Positions 26,319 through 33,875 of a stretch of DNA of 64,000 nucleotides are shown piece after piece. The first letter of the stretch is position 1, and every line of letters begins with the position of its first letter. Source of the stretch: Pseudoalteromonas sp. T1lg88. Lineage in GTDB: Bacteria; Pseudomonadota; Gammaproteobacteria; Enterobacterales; Alteromonadaceae. Below the pieces are notes generated by a model that did not search any database, had not been told where the DNA came from, and saw only the letters and a list, made by a program, of their open reading frames with translations. A program made the position numbers and the translations under genes. Location of the stretch: positions 372,001 to 436,000 of the forward strand of contig NZ_PQCF01000032.1 in the NCBI RefSeq assembly GCF_002964765.1, written 5' to 3'.

Positions 26319-27653
26319 TTAGCTCTTAGCCTTGGGGTTGTATTCTTCAAGTTCCTTGGCCGATTCTAAGTCGTTAAACACGGCTTCATCGAGCTGACCT
26401 TCGGACTTGGCTACCACACAGGTCACCATACAGTCGCCGGTCACATTAACCGCGGTGCGGGTCATATCCAGCAGGCGGTCAACACCTATGATCAGGGCAA
26501 TCCCTTCTACCGGCAGGCCAACCTGGTTAAGCACCATGGCCAGCATGATCAGGCCAACACCGGGTACGCCGGCTGTGCCTACCGAGGCCAGAGTTGCAGT
26601 AAGAATAACCATAAGGTAATCGGATAGTGTTAAATCAACCATAAAGACCTGGGCGATAAATACGGTGGCCACACCCTGCATAATGGCGGTGCCATCCATA
26701 TTAATGGTGGCGCCCAGAGGTACTGTAAAAGAAGCCACAGAGTTGCTGGCGCCCAGCTTCTTGGTTGCCGTCTCAAGGGTAACCGGCATGGTGGCGCTGG
26801 AGCTTGAGGTACTAAAGGCAAACAAGCAGGTGTCTTTCATCTGCGCCAGGAATCTAAATGGACTTAGGCCGGTAAAGACTTTGAAAATAACCGAGTAGTT
26901 TATTAAACCATGGATGGCCAGGGCCAAAAGCACCACGCCAAAGTATTTGGCCAGGCTCCAGATCAGTGCGATTTCTATGGTGGTAAAGAGTTTTGCCATC
27001 AAACAAAATACCCCGTATGGGGCGATGTTCATAAGCAGGGTCACCAGCTTAAGAATCACATTGTTTAGGTCTTCGAAAATTGCGCTTAAGCGCTGTCCCG
27101 CTTCGCCGCTAAGGGCCATGGCGACACCAAAGAGTAAAGAAAAGACGATTACTTGCAGCATGTTGCCATTGGCCATGGCATCTATTGGGTTGGTCGGGAA
27201 CATGCTGATGATCACCTGCGCCAGGGTCGGTGCCTGTTTGGCATCAAAGCTGGCATCGTGAGGCAGGGCGATGCCTTCACCTGGGTTAAACAGCAGCGCC
27301 AGGGTGATGGCAACGGTAATGGCAATGGCCGTGGTGGCAAGGTACAAAACGATGGACTTGCCGCCCAAACGCCCCAAAGTTTTCGGATCGCTTAAGTTAC
27401 AGGTACCGCAAACTAGGGACACAAACACCAAGGGCACCACTAACATTTTTAAGCTGGCGATAAAGATTTGTCCGCCGATATGGAACAGGCCATCAACGAA
27501 AAATGCTTTAATTGGCAGGGAAAAAAGCCCTAAGTTCAACAGTAATTCTTGTTCACCGCCGAGGATAAATTTGAACAGGAAGCCAACAAATACTCCCAGT
27601 CCCATACCCAGCATAATGCGTGTGGTGAGACTTAATGAACCTTGTGAAGACAT
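26319..27653 (-). CDS. Dicarboxylate/amino acid:cation symporter (DAACS family)
   Basis: 444-residue inner-membrane symporter of the GltP/DctA/GltPh fold. Visible are helix 3-4 LKMLVVPLVFVSLVCGTCNL, the HP1 serine-rich tip FAFSTSSSSATMPVTLETATKKLG, the TM7 NMDGT motif (VPLGATINMDGTAIMQG), the HP2 region ASVGTAGVPGVGLIMLAMVL and TM8 GVDRLLDMTRTAVNVTGDCMVTCVVA with the conserved Asp and Asn. The TM8 Arg pattern (DMTRT) fits acidic amino acid or dicarboxylate transport; the exact substrate is open. Monocistronic, divergent from topA across a long intergenic region. Confidence 0.88.
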   Translation of the reverse strand: MSSQGSLSLTTRIMLGMGLGVFVGFLFKFILGGEQELLLNLGLFSLPIKAFFVDGLFHIGGQIFIASLKMLVVPLVFVSLVCGTCNLSDPKTLGRLGGKSIVLYLATTAIAITVAITLALLFNPGEGIALPHDASFDAKQAPTLAQVIISMFPTNPIDAMANGNMLQVIVFSLLFGVAMALSGEAGQRLSAIFEDLNNVILKLVTLLMNIAPYGVFCLMAKLFTTIEIALIWSLAKYFGVVLLALAIHGLINYSVIFKVFTGLSPFRFLAQMKDTCLFAFSTSSSSATMPVTLETATKKLGASNSVASFTVPLGATINMDGTAIMQGVATVFIAQVFMVDLTLSDYLMVILTATLASVGTAGVPGVGLIMLAMVLNQVGLPVEGIALIIGVDRLLDMTRTAVNVTGDCMVTCVVAKSEGQLDEAVFNDLESAKELEEYNPKAKS

Positions 27654-27830
27654 AAGTAACGATCAACTTCATTATAATAATTTTGCTATAGCCTATCAGC
27701 GAACCGGCTTTAATGCAGCGAAAAACGATAACTTTTTATCAATCTGCGCACTAAATAAGCAGGCCGCTAACCGTGATTTTGTGGCTCTGAACACGGGATA
27801 AACAATCAGTTTTTATGCTTTAGGAGGTAA

Positions 27831-27977
27831 ATGCAGGGTGCGCGGTTGGCAATTTTGTTTTTATTCCTATATATTTGCCCCGCAAAAGGGTCTGTTGACC
27901 TTTGCTGTTTGTTTCTGCAGCAGTTTGAGGTGTATTTATACAAGGTAGAGTATATGTGGTGTAGTTATTCTACATGA
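27831..27977 (+). CDS. Possible small membrane peptide (48 residues)
   Basis: ATG frame preceded by AGGAGGT only 2 nt before the start codon (short spacing). It encodes a peptide with a hydrophobic stretch at residues 6-17 (LAILFLFLYICP), four cysteines (residues 16, 25, 26 and 44) and no recognisable family. Codon use is unremarkable. The unusually complete Shine-Dalgarno sequence in an otherwise empty gap is the only argument for it. Confidence 0.25.
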   Translation: MQGARLAILFLFLYICPAKGSVDLCCLFLQQFEVYLYKVEYMWCSYST

Positions 27978-28023
27978 GCATGCGATAACACAGTAGAAAG
28001 ACACTACAAGCGCTGCCCTGTGG

Positions 28024-28120
28024 GTTCATCTAAACGCCTCCTGCTCTTTGTTGCTCACTATTTACATAGAATAACTAAGCTGCATAGCTCGCGTCGCGAT
28101 CAGAATGCGTTTAGATTGAA
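28024..28120. repeat. Segment bounded by inverted repeats
   Basis: GTTCATCTAAACGC (28024-28037) and GCGTTTAGATTGAAC (28106-28120) are inverted copies, with one extra T in the second. The segment between them ends in TCGCGTCGCGATCAG. Part of this, TCGCGATCAG followed within about 10 nt by TTT-GATT and then CCGCAAA, recurs near 3340-3385, so it may be a dispersed small element. Confidence 0.4.
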
Positions 28121-28345
28121 CATAAAGTAAACCGCAAAGATAAACAGACCCTAGCCAGTGGCCGCTATTTTACATAATTCGCCTCTGGTTAAAAGCGCAG
28201 CAAGCGCTGGTTAAAAAATCACTGATTGGATAAAAGTTTAGTGTTAAAGCTTGTAACAATGGGTGATAGTAGATATACCTATATTTATTCGTGCCCAGGA
28301 CAAGGGCAGTCATTATATATAAGAGATGGGTCAACTTAGACTATT

Positions 28346-30997
28346 ATGGGCAAATCGCTAGTCATTGTAGAGTCTCCTGCAAAAGCAAAAACAATCAATA
28401 AATACCTGGGTAAGGACTTCATCGTTAAGTCCAGCGTTGGTCATGTCCGTGACTTACCTACGTCTGGCTCGGGTAAAGCCAAAGCACCTGCAGGCAAGTC
28501 TCCGGCAGAAGTACGTAAAATGGCGCCGGAGGAAAAGGCGGCCTATAAAAAGAAGCGAGACTACCAAAACCTAGTTGCGCGCATGGGCATAGACCCGGAA
28601 AAAGGCTGGCAGCCCCATTATGAAATCCTTCCCGGTAAAGAGAAGGTTGTTCAGGAGCTGAAAAAGCTAGCCCAAGATGCCGATGAAATCTATCTCGCAA
28701 CCGATTTGGATAGAGAAGGGGAAGCCATTGCTTGGCACCTCGAAGAGATTATCGGTGGCGATAAAGATAAGTATAAGCGCGTGGTGTTTAACGAAATCAC
28801 CAAAAATGCCATTCAACAAGCCTTCTCAGCTCCTGGCGAACTCAACACCGATATGGTGCAGGCGCAGCAAGCCCGCCGTTTTCTAGACCGTGTTGTGGGC
28901 TTTATGGTGTCGCCGCTGTTGTGGCAAAAAGTTGCCCGTGGTTTGTCTGCCGGTCGCGTGCAGTCTGTTGCCGTGCGCTTGCTGGTTGAACGCGAGCGCG
29001 AGATCAAGGCCTTTATTCCTCAGGAATTCTGGGATATTCACGCCGATGTTAGCGCCAAGAAAGAAGCCCTGCGCCTGTTGGTGAGCAAACAACAAGGTGA
29101 AGCATTCAAACCTGTAAATAAAGAACAGGCCGACGCCGCAACGGCACTTTTACAAGATGCTCGTTATGTGGTCAGCGAAGTAGAAGAAAAGCCGAGCAAG
29201 AGCCGTCCGAGTGCCCCCTTTATTACCTCGACCATGCAACAGGCAGCCAGTACGCGCCTGGGCTATGGCGTAAAGAAAACCATGATGTTGGCGCAGCGTC
29301 TGTACGAAGCCGGTTATATCACCTATATGCGTACCGACTCGACCAACCTGTCGCAAGACGCGATAAACATGTGTCGCGACTATGTTAACGACAAGTTTGG
29401 TGCTAATTATCTGCCGGAAACCGCCAATATTTACAGCGCTAAGGGCAATGCCCAGGAAGCGCACGAAGCGATTCGTCCTTCCGATGTCAATATACTTTCA
29501 GGTCATGTAGAAGGCGTCGACGCCGATGCCAAGAAGCTGTATGAACTGATCTGGCGCCAGTTTGTGGCCTGTCAGATGGTACCGGCGCAATACGATTTAA
29601 CCACCATTCGCGTAGAAGCCGGTGACTTTGAGCTTAAAGCCAAGGGCCGAGTGATGCGTTTTGACGGTTGGACGCGAGTGCAGCCAGCGGTACGTAAGAA
29701 AAACGAAGAAGAGCAGGCGCTACCGGCATTAAAAGTCGGTGATGAACTGTCCTTGGTTGAGCTTGACCCGCAGCAGCACTTTACCAAGCCGCCGGCGCGT
29801 TTTAGCGAAGCGAGTCTGGTTAAAGAGCTTGAAAAGCGTGGCATTGGTCGTCCTTCTACCTATGCGGCCATTATCAGTACCATTCAGGATCGCGGCTATG
29901 TGCGTGTTGAAAACCGTCGCTTCTTTGCCGAGAAAATGGGTGAAATCGTCACCGATCGTCTGCTTGAGAATTTCACCGAGCTGATGAACTATGACTTTAC
30001 CGCCAAAATGGAAGAACGTCTGGATGATATCGCCGAGGGCGAGCGTCAGTGGACTCAGGTACTGGATAACTTCTACGCCGACTTTAGCAGCCAGCTGAGC
30101 ATTGCCGGTGGCGATGAAGCCGAAGGCGGCATGCGCCAAAATCAGATGGTGGAAACCGATATCGATTGTCCGACCTGTGGTCGTAAAATGGGTATTCGTA
30201 CCGCATCAACCGGCGTGTTCTTGGGTTGTACCGGCTATAACCTGCCGCCGAAGGAGCGTTGTACCACCACCATGAATCTTACCCCAGGTGAGGAAGCGGT
30301 GAACGCCGATGAGGTGGAAGACGTAGAAACCTCGACCCTGATGCAGATGAAGCGCTGTCCTAAGTGCGAAACGGCGATGGACTCTTACCTTATCGATGAA
30401 AACCGTAAACTGCATGTCTGTGGTAATAACCCGGGTTGTAGCGGCTATCTTATTGAACAGGGTCAGTTTAAGCTTAAGGGTTATGATGGTCCCATTATCG
30501 AGTGCGATAAATGTGGCAGCGATATGGAGCTGAAAAACGGCCGCTTCGGTAAATACTTCGGCTGTACCAATGAAGAATGTAAAAACACTCGCAAGCTGTT
30601 GAAAAATGGTGAGCCGGCGCCACCAAAAGAGGATCCTGTGCACCTGCCGGAACTAGAGTGTGAGAAATCGGACGCCTACTTTGTGTTACGTGACGGCGCT
30701 GCAGGTATTTTCCTTGCCGCTTCGACCTTCCCGAAATCTAGGGAAACACGAGCGCCTAAAGTGGAAGAGCTGCGACGCTTCCGTGACCGAATTTCACCGA
30801 AATTCTATTACCTTGCCGACGCGCCTAGTGAGGACTCGGATGGTAACCCGGCGATTGTCCGCTTTAGCCGCAAAACCAAGTCTCAGTATGTGATGACAGA
30901 GGTAGATGGTAAGGCCACGGGTTGGAAGGCAACCTATGAGCATGGCAAATGGGTGGTGGAAGAAAAGCAAAAAGCCGCTGCTAAAAAGGCCAAATAG
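28346..30997 (+). CDS. topA: DNA topoisomerase I
   Basis: 883-residue type IA topoisomerase that relaxes negative supercoils. TOPRIM domain at the N-terminus ([20 protein letters not shown] with catalytic Glu, and the acidic triad in [17 protein letters not shown]). Active-site Tyr327 in [35 protein letters not shown] is also conserved. The C-terminal part carries three four-cysteine zinc ribbons (for example [22 protein letters not shown] and [13 protein letters not shown]) and a further domain to the Lys-rich end. Length agrees with E. coli TopA (865). Terminator follows. Confidence 0.97.
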   Translation: MGKSLVIVESPAKAKTINKYLGKDFIVKSSVGHVRDLPTSGSGKAKAPAGKSPAEVRKMAPEEKAAYKKKRDYQNLVARMGIDPEKGWQPHYEILPGKEKVVQELKKLAQDADEIYLATDLDREGEAIAWHLEEIIGGDKDKYKRVVFNEITKNAIQQAFSAPGELNTDMVQAQQARRFLDRVVGFMVSPLLWQKVARGLSAGRVQSVAVRLLVEREREIKAFIPQEFWDIHADVSAKKEALRLLVSKQQGEAFKPVNKEQADAATALLQDARYVVSEVEEKPSKSRPSAPFITSTMQQAASTRLGYGVKKTMMLAQRLYEAGYITYMRTDSTNLSQDAINMCRDYVNDKFGANYLPETANIYSAKGNAQEAHEAIRPSDVNILSGHVEGVDADAKKLYELIWRQFVACQMVPAQYDLTTIRVEAGDFELKAKGRVMRFDGWTRVQPAVRKKNEEEQALPALKVGDELSLVELDPQQHFTKPPARFSEASLVKELEKRGIGRPSTYAAIISTIQDRGYVRVENRRFFAEKMGEIVTDRLLENFTELMNYDFTAKMEERLDDIAEGERQWTQVLDNFYADFSSQLSIAGGDEAEGGMRQNQMVETDIDCPTCGRKMGIRTASTGVFLGCTGYNLPPKERCTTTMNLTPGEEAVNADEVEDVETSTLMQMKRCPKCETAMDSYLIDENRKLHVCGNNPGCSGYLIEQGQFKLKGYDGPIIECDKCGSDMELKNGRFGKYFGCTNEECKNTRKLLKNGEPAPPKEDPVHLPELECEKSDAYFVLRDGAAGIFLAASTFPKSRETRAPKVEELRRFRDRISPKFYYLADAPSEDSDGNPAIVRFSRKTKSQYVMTEVDGKATGWKATYEHGKWVVEEKQKAAAKKAK

Positions 30998-31026
30998 GGC
31001 TCGCAGTAAGTCCATCTAACTCGCTA

Positions 31027-31060
31027 TAAAAAAAGCCGCTCTGGATTCCAGGCGGCTTTT
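31027..31060 (+). terminator. Intrinsic terminator after topA
   Basis: AAAGCCGC and GCGGCTTT arms with an inner CTGGATTCCAG palindrome, followed by TATTTT; A-run on the other side suggests it may also serve the converging small gene. Confidence 0.75.
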
Positions 31061-31119
31061 ATTTTCCCCTAGGCTTATAGCAAGCGTTTGAAAGCGCTTG
31101 CTATGAATAAGCTAAGTGG

Positions 31120-31356
31120 TTATTTGATATCTACTTTTTCTACAGTTTGATAGCCCGCTGAGGTCAACTCCTCGTTGACGCAGTCCAAAACATACTTGTA
31201 CAAGCCTTGCTCGTCGATGTCATCTTCCCTGGCCCAGTCTAGGCACATCTGCGTGTACTCCTTGATCGTCTCCGCGGGGGCGACTGGTAAATCATCACTG
31301 GCGTAAGCATTGCTTAAGCTAATAGCAAATAACACACTTAAAACTTGGCATTTCAT
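31120..31356 (-). CDS. Small secreted protein of unknown function
   Basis: 78 residues with a short signal peptide (about 1-19, ending AYA-S). The mature part is acidic, about 58 residues, with two cysteines (TQMCLDWAR and YVLDCVNEEL) that could form a disulfide in the periplasm. AGAGGA lies 8 nt before the ATG, which supports translation. I do not recognise a family. It lies alone between topA and the maltodextrin genes. Confidence 0.65.
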   Translation of the reverse strand: MKCQVLSVLFAISLSNAYASDDLPVAPAETIKEYTQMCLDWAREDDIDEQGLYKYVLDCVNEELTSAGYQTVEKVDIK

Positions 31357-31515
31357 ATTCTTATCCTCTAGGAATTAATATCGTTGCCATGGTTGCCAAG
31401 GGCAAAACCATTCAACATGGCTGTATTTTTAGCTCAGTGTGGGTACTTAGAAAAGTGAGTTATTTTTATCGTTAGGATAAAGAAAATCGCCGTTATGCAA
31501 GGTAAGATTTGCCGA

Positions 31516-31543
31516 TAAAAAAAGAGCACCTTAGGGTGCTCTT
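31516..31543 (-). terminator. Intrinsic terminator downstream of the alpha-glucosidase gene
   Basis: On the minus strand AAGAGCACC and GGTGCTCTT pair around a 4-nt loop, then TTTTTATC follows. It lies about 60 bp past the stop of the GH13 gene. Confidence 0.82.
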
Positions 31544-31604
31544 GTGGGTGTGCGCTAGTCACTGTGAATCTTGTTGACCGGTTTTAAGCTTGCTTAAAGC
31601 GTGC

Positions 31605-33221
31605 TTAAAGCTGCGCGAACCAGCAACCAAAGCCAGGCAGAGTCAGGGTGTTGCCCTCAAGCGTGCCGGTGTGATGGCTAAGCTGGTTAAACTGCTGCAC
31701 AGGCTGTGCCTCTAGGTCTATCTGTGCGCTCTGCGCTGCCAGGTTGAAGTAACACAGCAGGGTTTTGCCCTGATGCTGACGACGAAACGCTAAGATTGGC
31801 TCATCGCTGTCAATAAAGGCGATGTCGCCTTCAAGCAATACCCTCTGACTGCGACGCCAATGCATAAACTCTTGATAGGCCTTAAGGATAGAGTCCTGCT
31901 CTTGCTGTTGTGAGGCCACATTGTTTACCAGGTGGGCAGGGCTCAGTGGCAGCCAGGGCTTGGCACTGCTAAAGCCGCCTTGTTCAGTGTCTTGCCAAGG
32001 CATGGGCGTACGACAACCGTCACGGCCTTTAAAGTTTGGCCAGAAGGTGATGCCATAAGGGTCTTGTAGATCTTCAAACGCCACGCTGGCTTCGCCCAGA
32101 CCCAGTTCTTCACCTTGATACATGCACACACTGCCGCGCAGTGACGCTAGGAGTGCGGTCAACATTTTCACCTGCTGTTGCTGTATTTCGCCGCTTGGTG
32201 ACCAGCGGCTGGCAACGCGCTCCACATCATGGTTGCTAAAGGCCCAGCACGGCCAGCCTTCAAGCATACGCGCTTCTAAGGTTTCCACCGTGGTGCGAAT
32301 GTATGCACTGCTGTAGTCATTGGTTAGCAACTCAAAGCTGTAACCCATGTGCAGTTTGTCGCCACCTGAGGTGTACTCGGCCATGGTCGCTAAGGAGTCT
32401 TCCGAAGAGATCTCACCCAGCGCTACTGTGCCTGGGTACTTGTCGAGCAGGGCCCGGATATCGCGCATAAACTCTAGGTTTTCTGGCTGTGTATTATTGT
32501 AATAGTGGTATTGGAAGGCGTAAGGGTTATCTTCGCTAAAGCCACGACCCTGACGTTTTTCCTTCGGCTTGGCCGGATTGTCACGGAGCTGGGCATCGTG
32601 ATAGCAGAAATTAATGGCATCCAAACGGAAACCATCAACGCCTTTTTCCAACCAGAACTCAACATTATCGAGTACCGCTTTACGTACGTCCGGGTTATGG
32701 AAGTTAAGATCCGGTTGCTCGGTTAAGAAGTTATGCAAATAATACTGACCGCGACGGGGCTCCCATTGCCATGCCGGACCGCCGAAAATAGACAACCAGT
32801 TGTTCGGCTGAGTGCCGTCTTCGTTGGCATCGGCCCACACATACCAGTCGGATAAGTCATTGTCTTTGCTTTCGCGGCTTGCTAAGAACCAAGGGTGCTG
32901 ATCTGAGGTATGACTTAATACCTGATCGATAATAATCTTGATGTCACGTTTATGGGCTTCGGCTATCAGCTCATCGAAGTCAGCAAGGTCGCCAAACAGG
33001 GGGTCGATATCGCGGTAGTCGCTAATATCATAGCCAAAGTCTTTCATCGGAGACTTAAAAAACGGCGAGATCCACACGGCATCCACGCCGAGATCGTTAA
33101 TATAGTCTAAGCGGTTGATAATACCGCGAAGATCGCCAATGCCATCGCCATTGGTGTCTTGAAAACTGCGGGGATAAATTTGGTAAATAACCGCACCTTT
33201 CCACCATTGTGGGTTTGCCAT
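31605..33221 (-). CDS. Alpha-glucosidase, GH13 family (GH13_23-like)
   Basis: 538-residue cytoplasmic enzyme without a signal peptide; hydrolyses terminal alpha-glucosidic bonds of maltose and short maltodextrins. N-terminal WWKGAVIYQIYPRSFQDTNGDGIGDLRGI is typical of oligo-1,6-/alpha-glucosidases. Catalytic residues: Asp201 (DGFRLDAINF), Glu270 (ALGEISSE) and Asp332 (FSNHDVERV). The spacing matches Halomonas-type alpha-glucosidase (GH13_23). Divergent from the TonB-receptor gene, with two operator-like palindromes (33298-33328) within about 110 bp of its start, so it probably belongs to the maltodextrin regulon. Confidence 0.92.
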   Translation of the reverse strand: MANPQWWKGAVIYQIYPRSFQDTNGDGIGDLRGIINRLDYINDLGVDAVWISPFFKSPMKDFGYDISDYRDIDPLFGDLADFDELIAEAHKRDIKIIIDQVLSHTSDQHPWFLASRESKDNDLSDWYVWADANEDGTQPNNWLSIFGGPAWQWEPRRGQYYLHNFLTEQPDLNFHNPDVRKAVLDNVEFWLEKGVDGFRLDAINFCYHDAQLRDNPAKPKEKRQGRGFSEDNPYAFQYHYYNNTQPENLEFMRDIRALLDKYPGTVALGEISSEDSLATMAEYTSGGDKLHMGYSFELLTNDYSSAYIRTTVETLEARMLEGWPCWAFSNHDVERVASRWSPSGEIQQQQVKMLTALLASLRGSVCMYQGEELGLGEASVAFEDLQDPYGITFWPNFKGRDGCRTPMPWQDTEQGGFSSAKPWLPLSPAHLVNNVASQQQEQDSILKAYQEFMHWRRSQRVLLEGDIAFIDSDEPILAFRRQHQGKTLLCYFNLAAQSAQIDLEAQPVQQFNQLSHHTGTLEGNTLTLPGFGCWFAQL

Positions 33222-33297
33222 ATCACACTCCAGATGAAAACCTAATTAGTCAAACTGAGAAAAGAATACGGCATGCTACAAAGGCTTGTAAAAGAAC

Positions 33298-33311
33298 TGC
33301 ATACGTATGCA
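33298..33311. promoter_or_regulatory. Maltodextrin regulon operator-like palindrome 1
   Basis: TGCATACGTATGCA, a perfect 14-bp palindrome with a central CG, of LacI-family operator type. Lies 77 bp upstream of the alpha-glucosidase gene start. The core ATACGTATGCA recurs at three other places in this cluster. Confidence 0.7.
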
Positions 33312-33317
33312 TTGTGG

Positions 33318-33328
33318 ATACGTATGCA
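33318..33328. promoter_or_regulatory. Maltodextrin regulon operator-like site 2
   Basis: ATACGTATGCA, second copy, centred about 19 bp from the first, so the two would sit on the same DNA face and could be bound together. Confidence 0.6.
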
Positions 33329-33499
33329 GAAAAAGAAGCAAAAGCCTCCTATTGGGCTGCAAAAGGGGCTGGAAGTAACTCAAACCAAGTTTACCAATGG
33401 GGAAAATAAATTACTTGGTTGTCATAAATGCAATAATGAGAATGCACTGAATTTGGGCGTTGCGGCAGGGTTTTGCACCAGCATGGTGTAATTTTATTT

Positions 33500-33512
33500 T
33501 GGTCTGACCAAT
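33500..33512. promoter_or_regulatory. FadR/PdhR-type palindrome
   Basis: TTGGTCTGACCAA is a perfect palindrome around one base and fits the TGGTCnGACCA core bound by GntR-family regulators of the FadR/PdhR subgroup. No such regulator is encoded in the window, so the link is speculative. Confidence 0.35.
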
Positions 33513-33740
33513 TAACACTGTGCCGAGCGTATAAATCAAGGCTTGGGCTTGAGCAAACCAAGTGGTGACAGAGGTCGGGCTTTTATTAACATTTACCCTG
33601 TTGTAATGGCTTCTTATTTGCCACCCAAGACGTTTACAAATGCGTCCTCGCTGCAGGGTGCGTCAGTGGGCGTTATGGCTATAATGATGTAACAGTTGTT
33701 GTAACCTTAATGTTAATAAAATACCTGTTGCGGGGCCTGA

Positions 33741-33752
33741 ATACGTATGCAT
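33741..33752. promoter_or_regulatory. Maltodextrin regulon operator-like site 3
   Basis: ATACGTATGCAT, 124 bp upstream of the TonB-receptor gene; same core as the sites before the alpha-glucosidase and alpha-amylase genes. Confidence 0.65.
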
Positions 33753-33875
33753 AAATTTGTTATTAATTTAGCACGGGAGTTAGTATTTTTTGTGACAACA
33801 ACATGAGCCAACTTGGTGCAGCGCTAACTTCCACCTCGTTCGGCCACACATTATGGTTAATTGGGGTAAAACAGT

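Larger units (their letters stand above)
27654..28345. other. 690-bp intergenic region upstream of topA
   Basis: AT-rich gap holding a possible 48-codon frame with a strong ribosome site (27831-27977), a 97-bp segment bounded by inverted repeats (28024-28120) and, by position, the topA and symporter promoters. No larger coding region or RNA gene is recognised. Confidence 0.6.
33222..33875. other. 654-bp divergent regulatory region (alpha-glucosidase / TonB receptor)
   Basis: No coding region is supported. It holds three ATACGTATGCA-type sites (33298, 33318, 33741), and a separate palindrome TTGGTCTGACCAA at 33500-33512. The receptor start has GGGGT 8 nt upstream. Confidence 0.6.
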
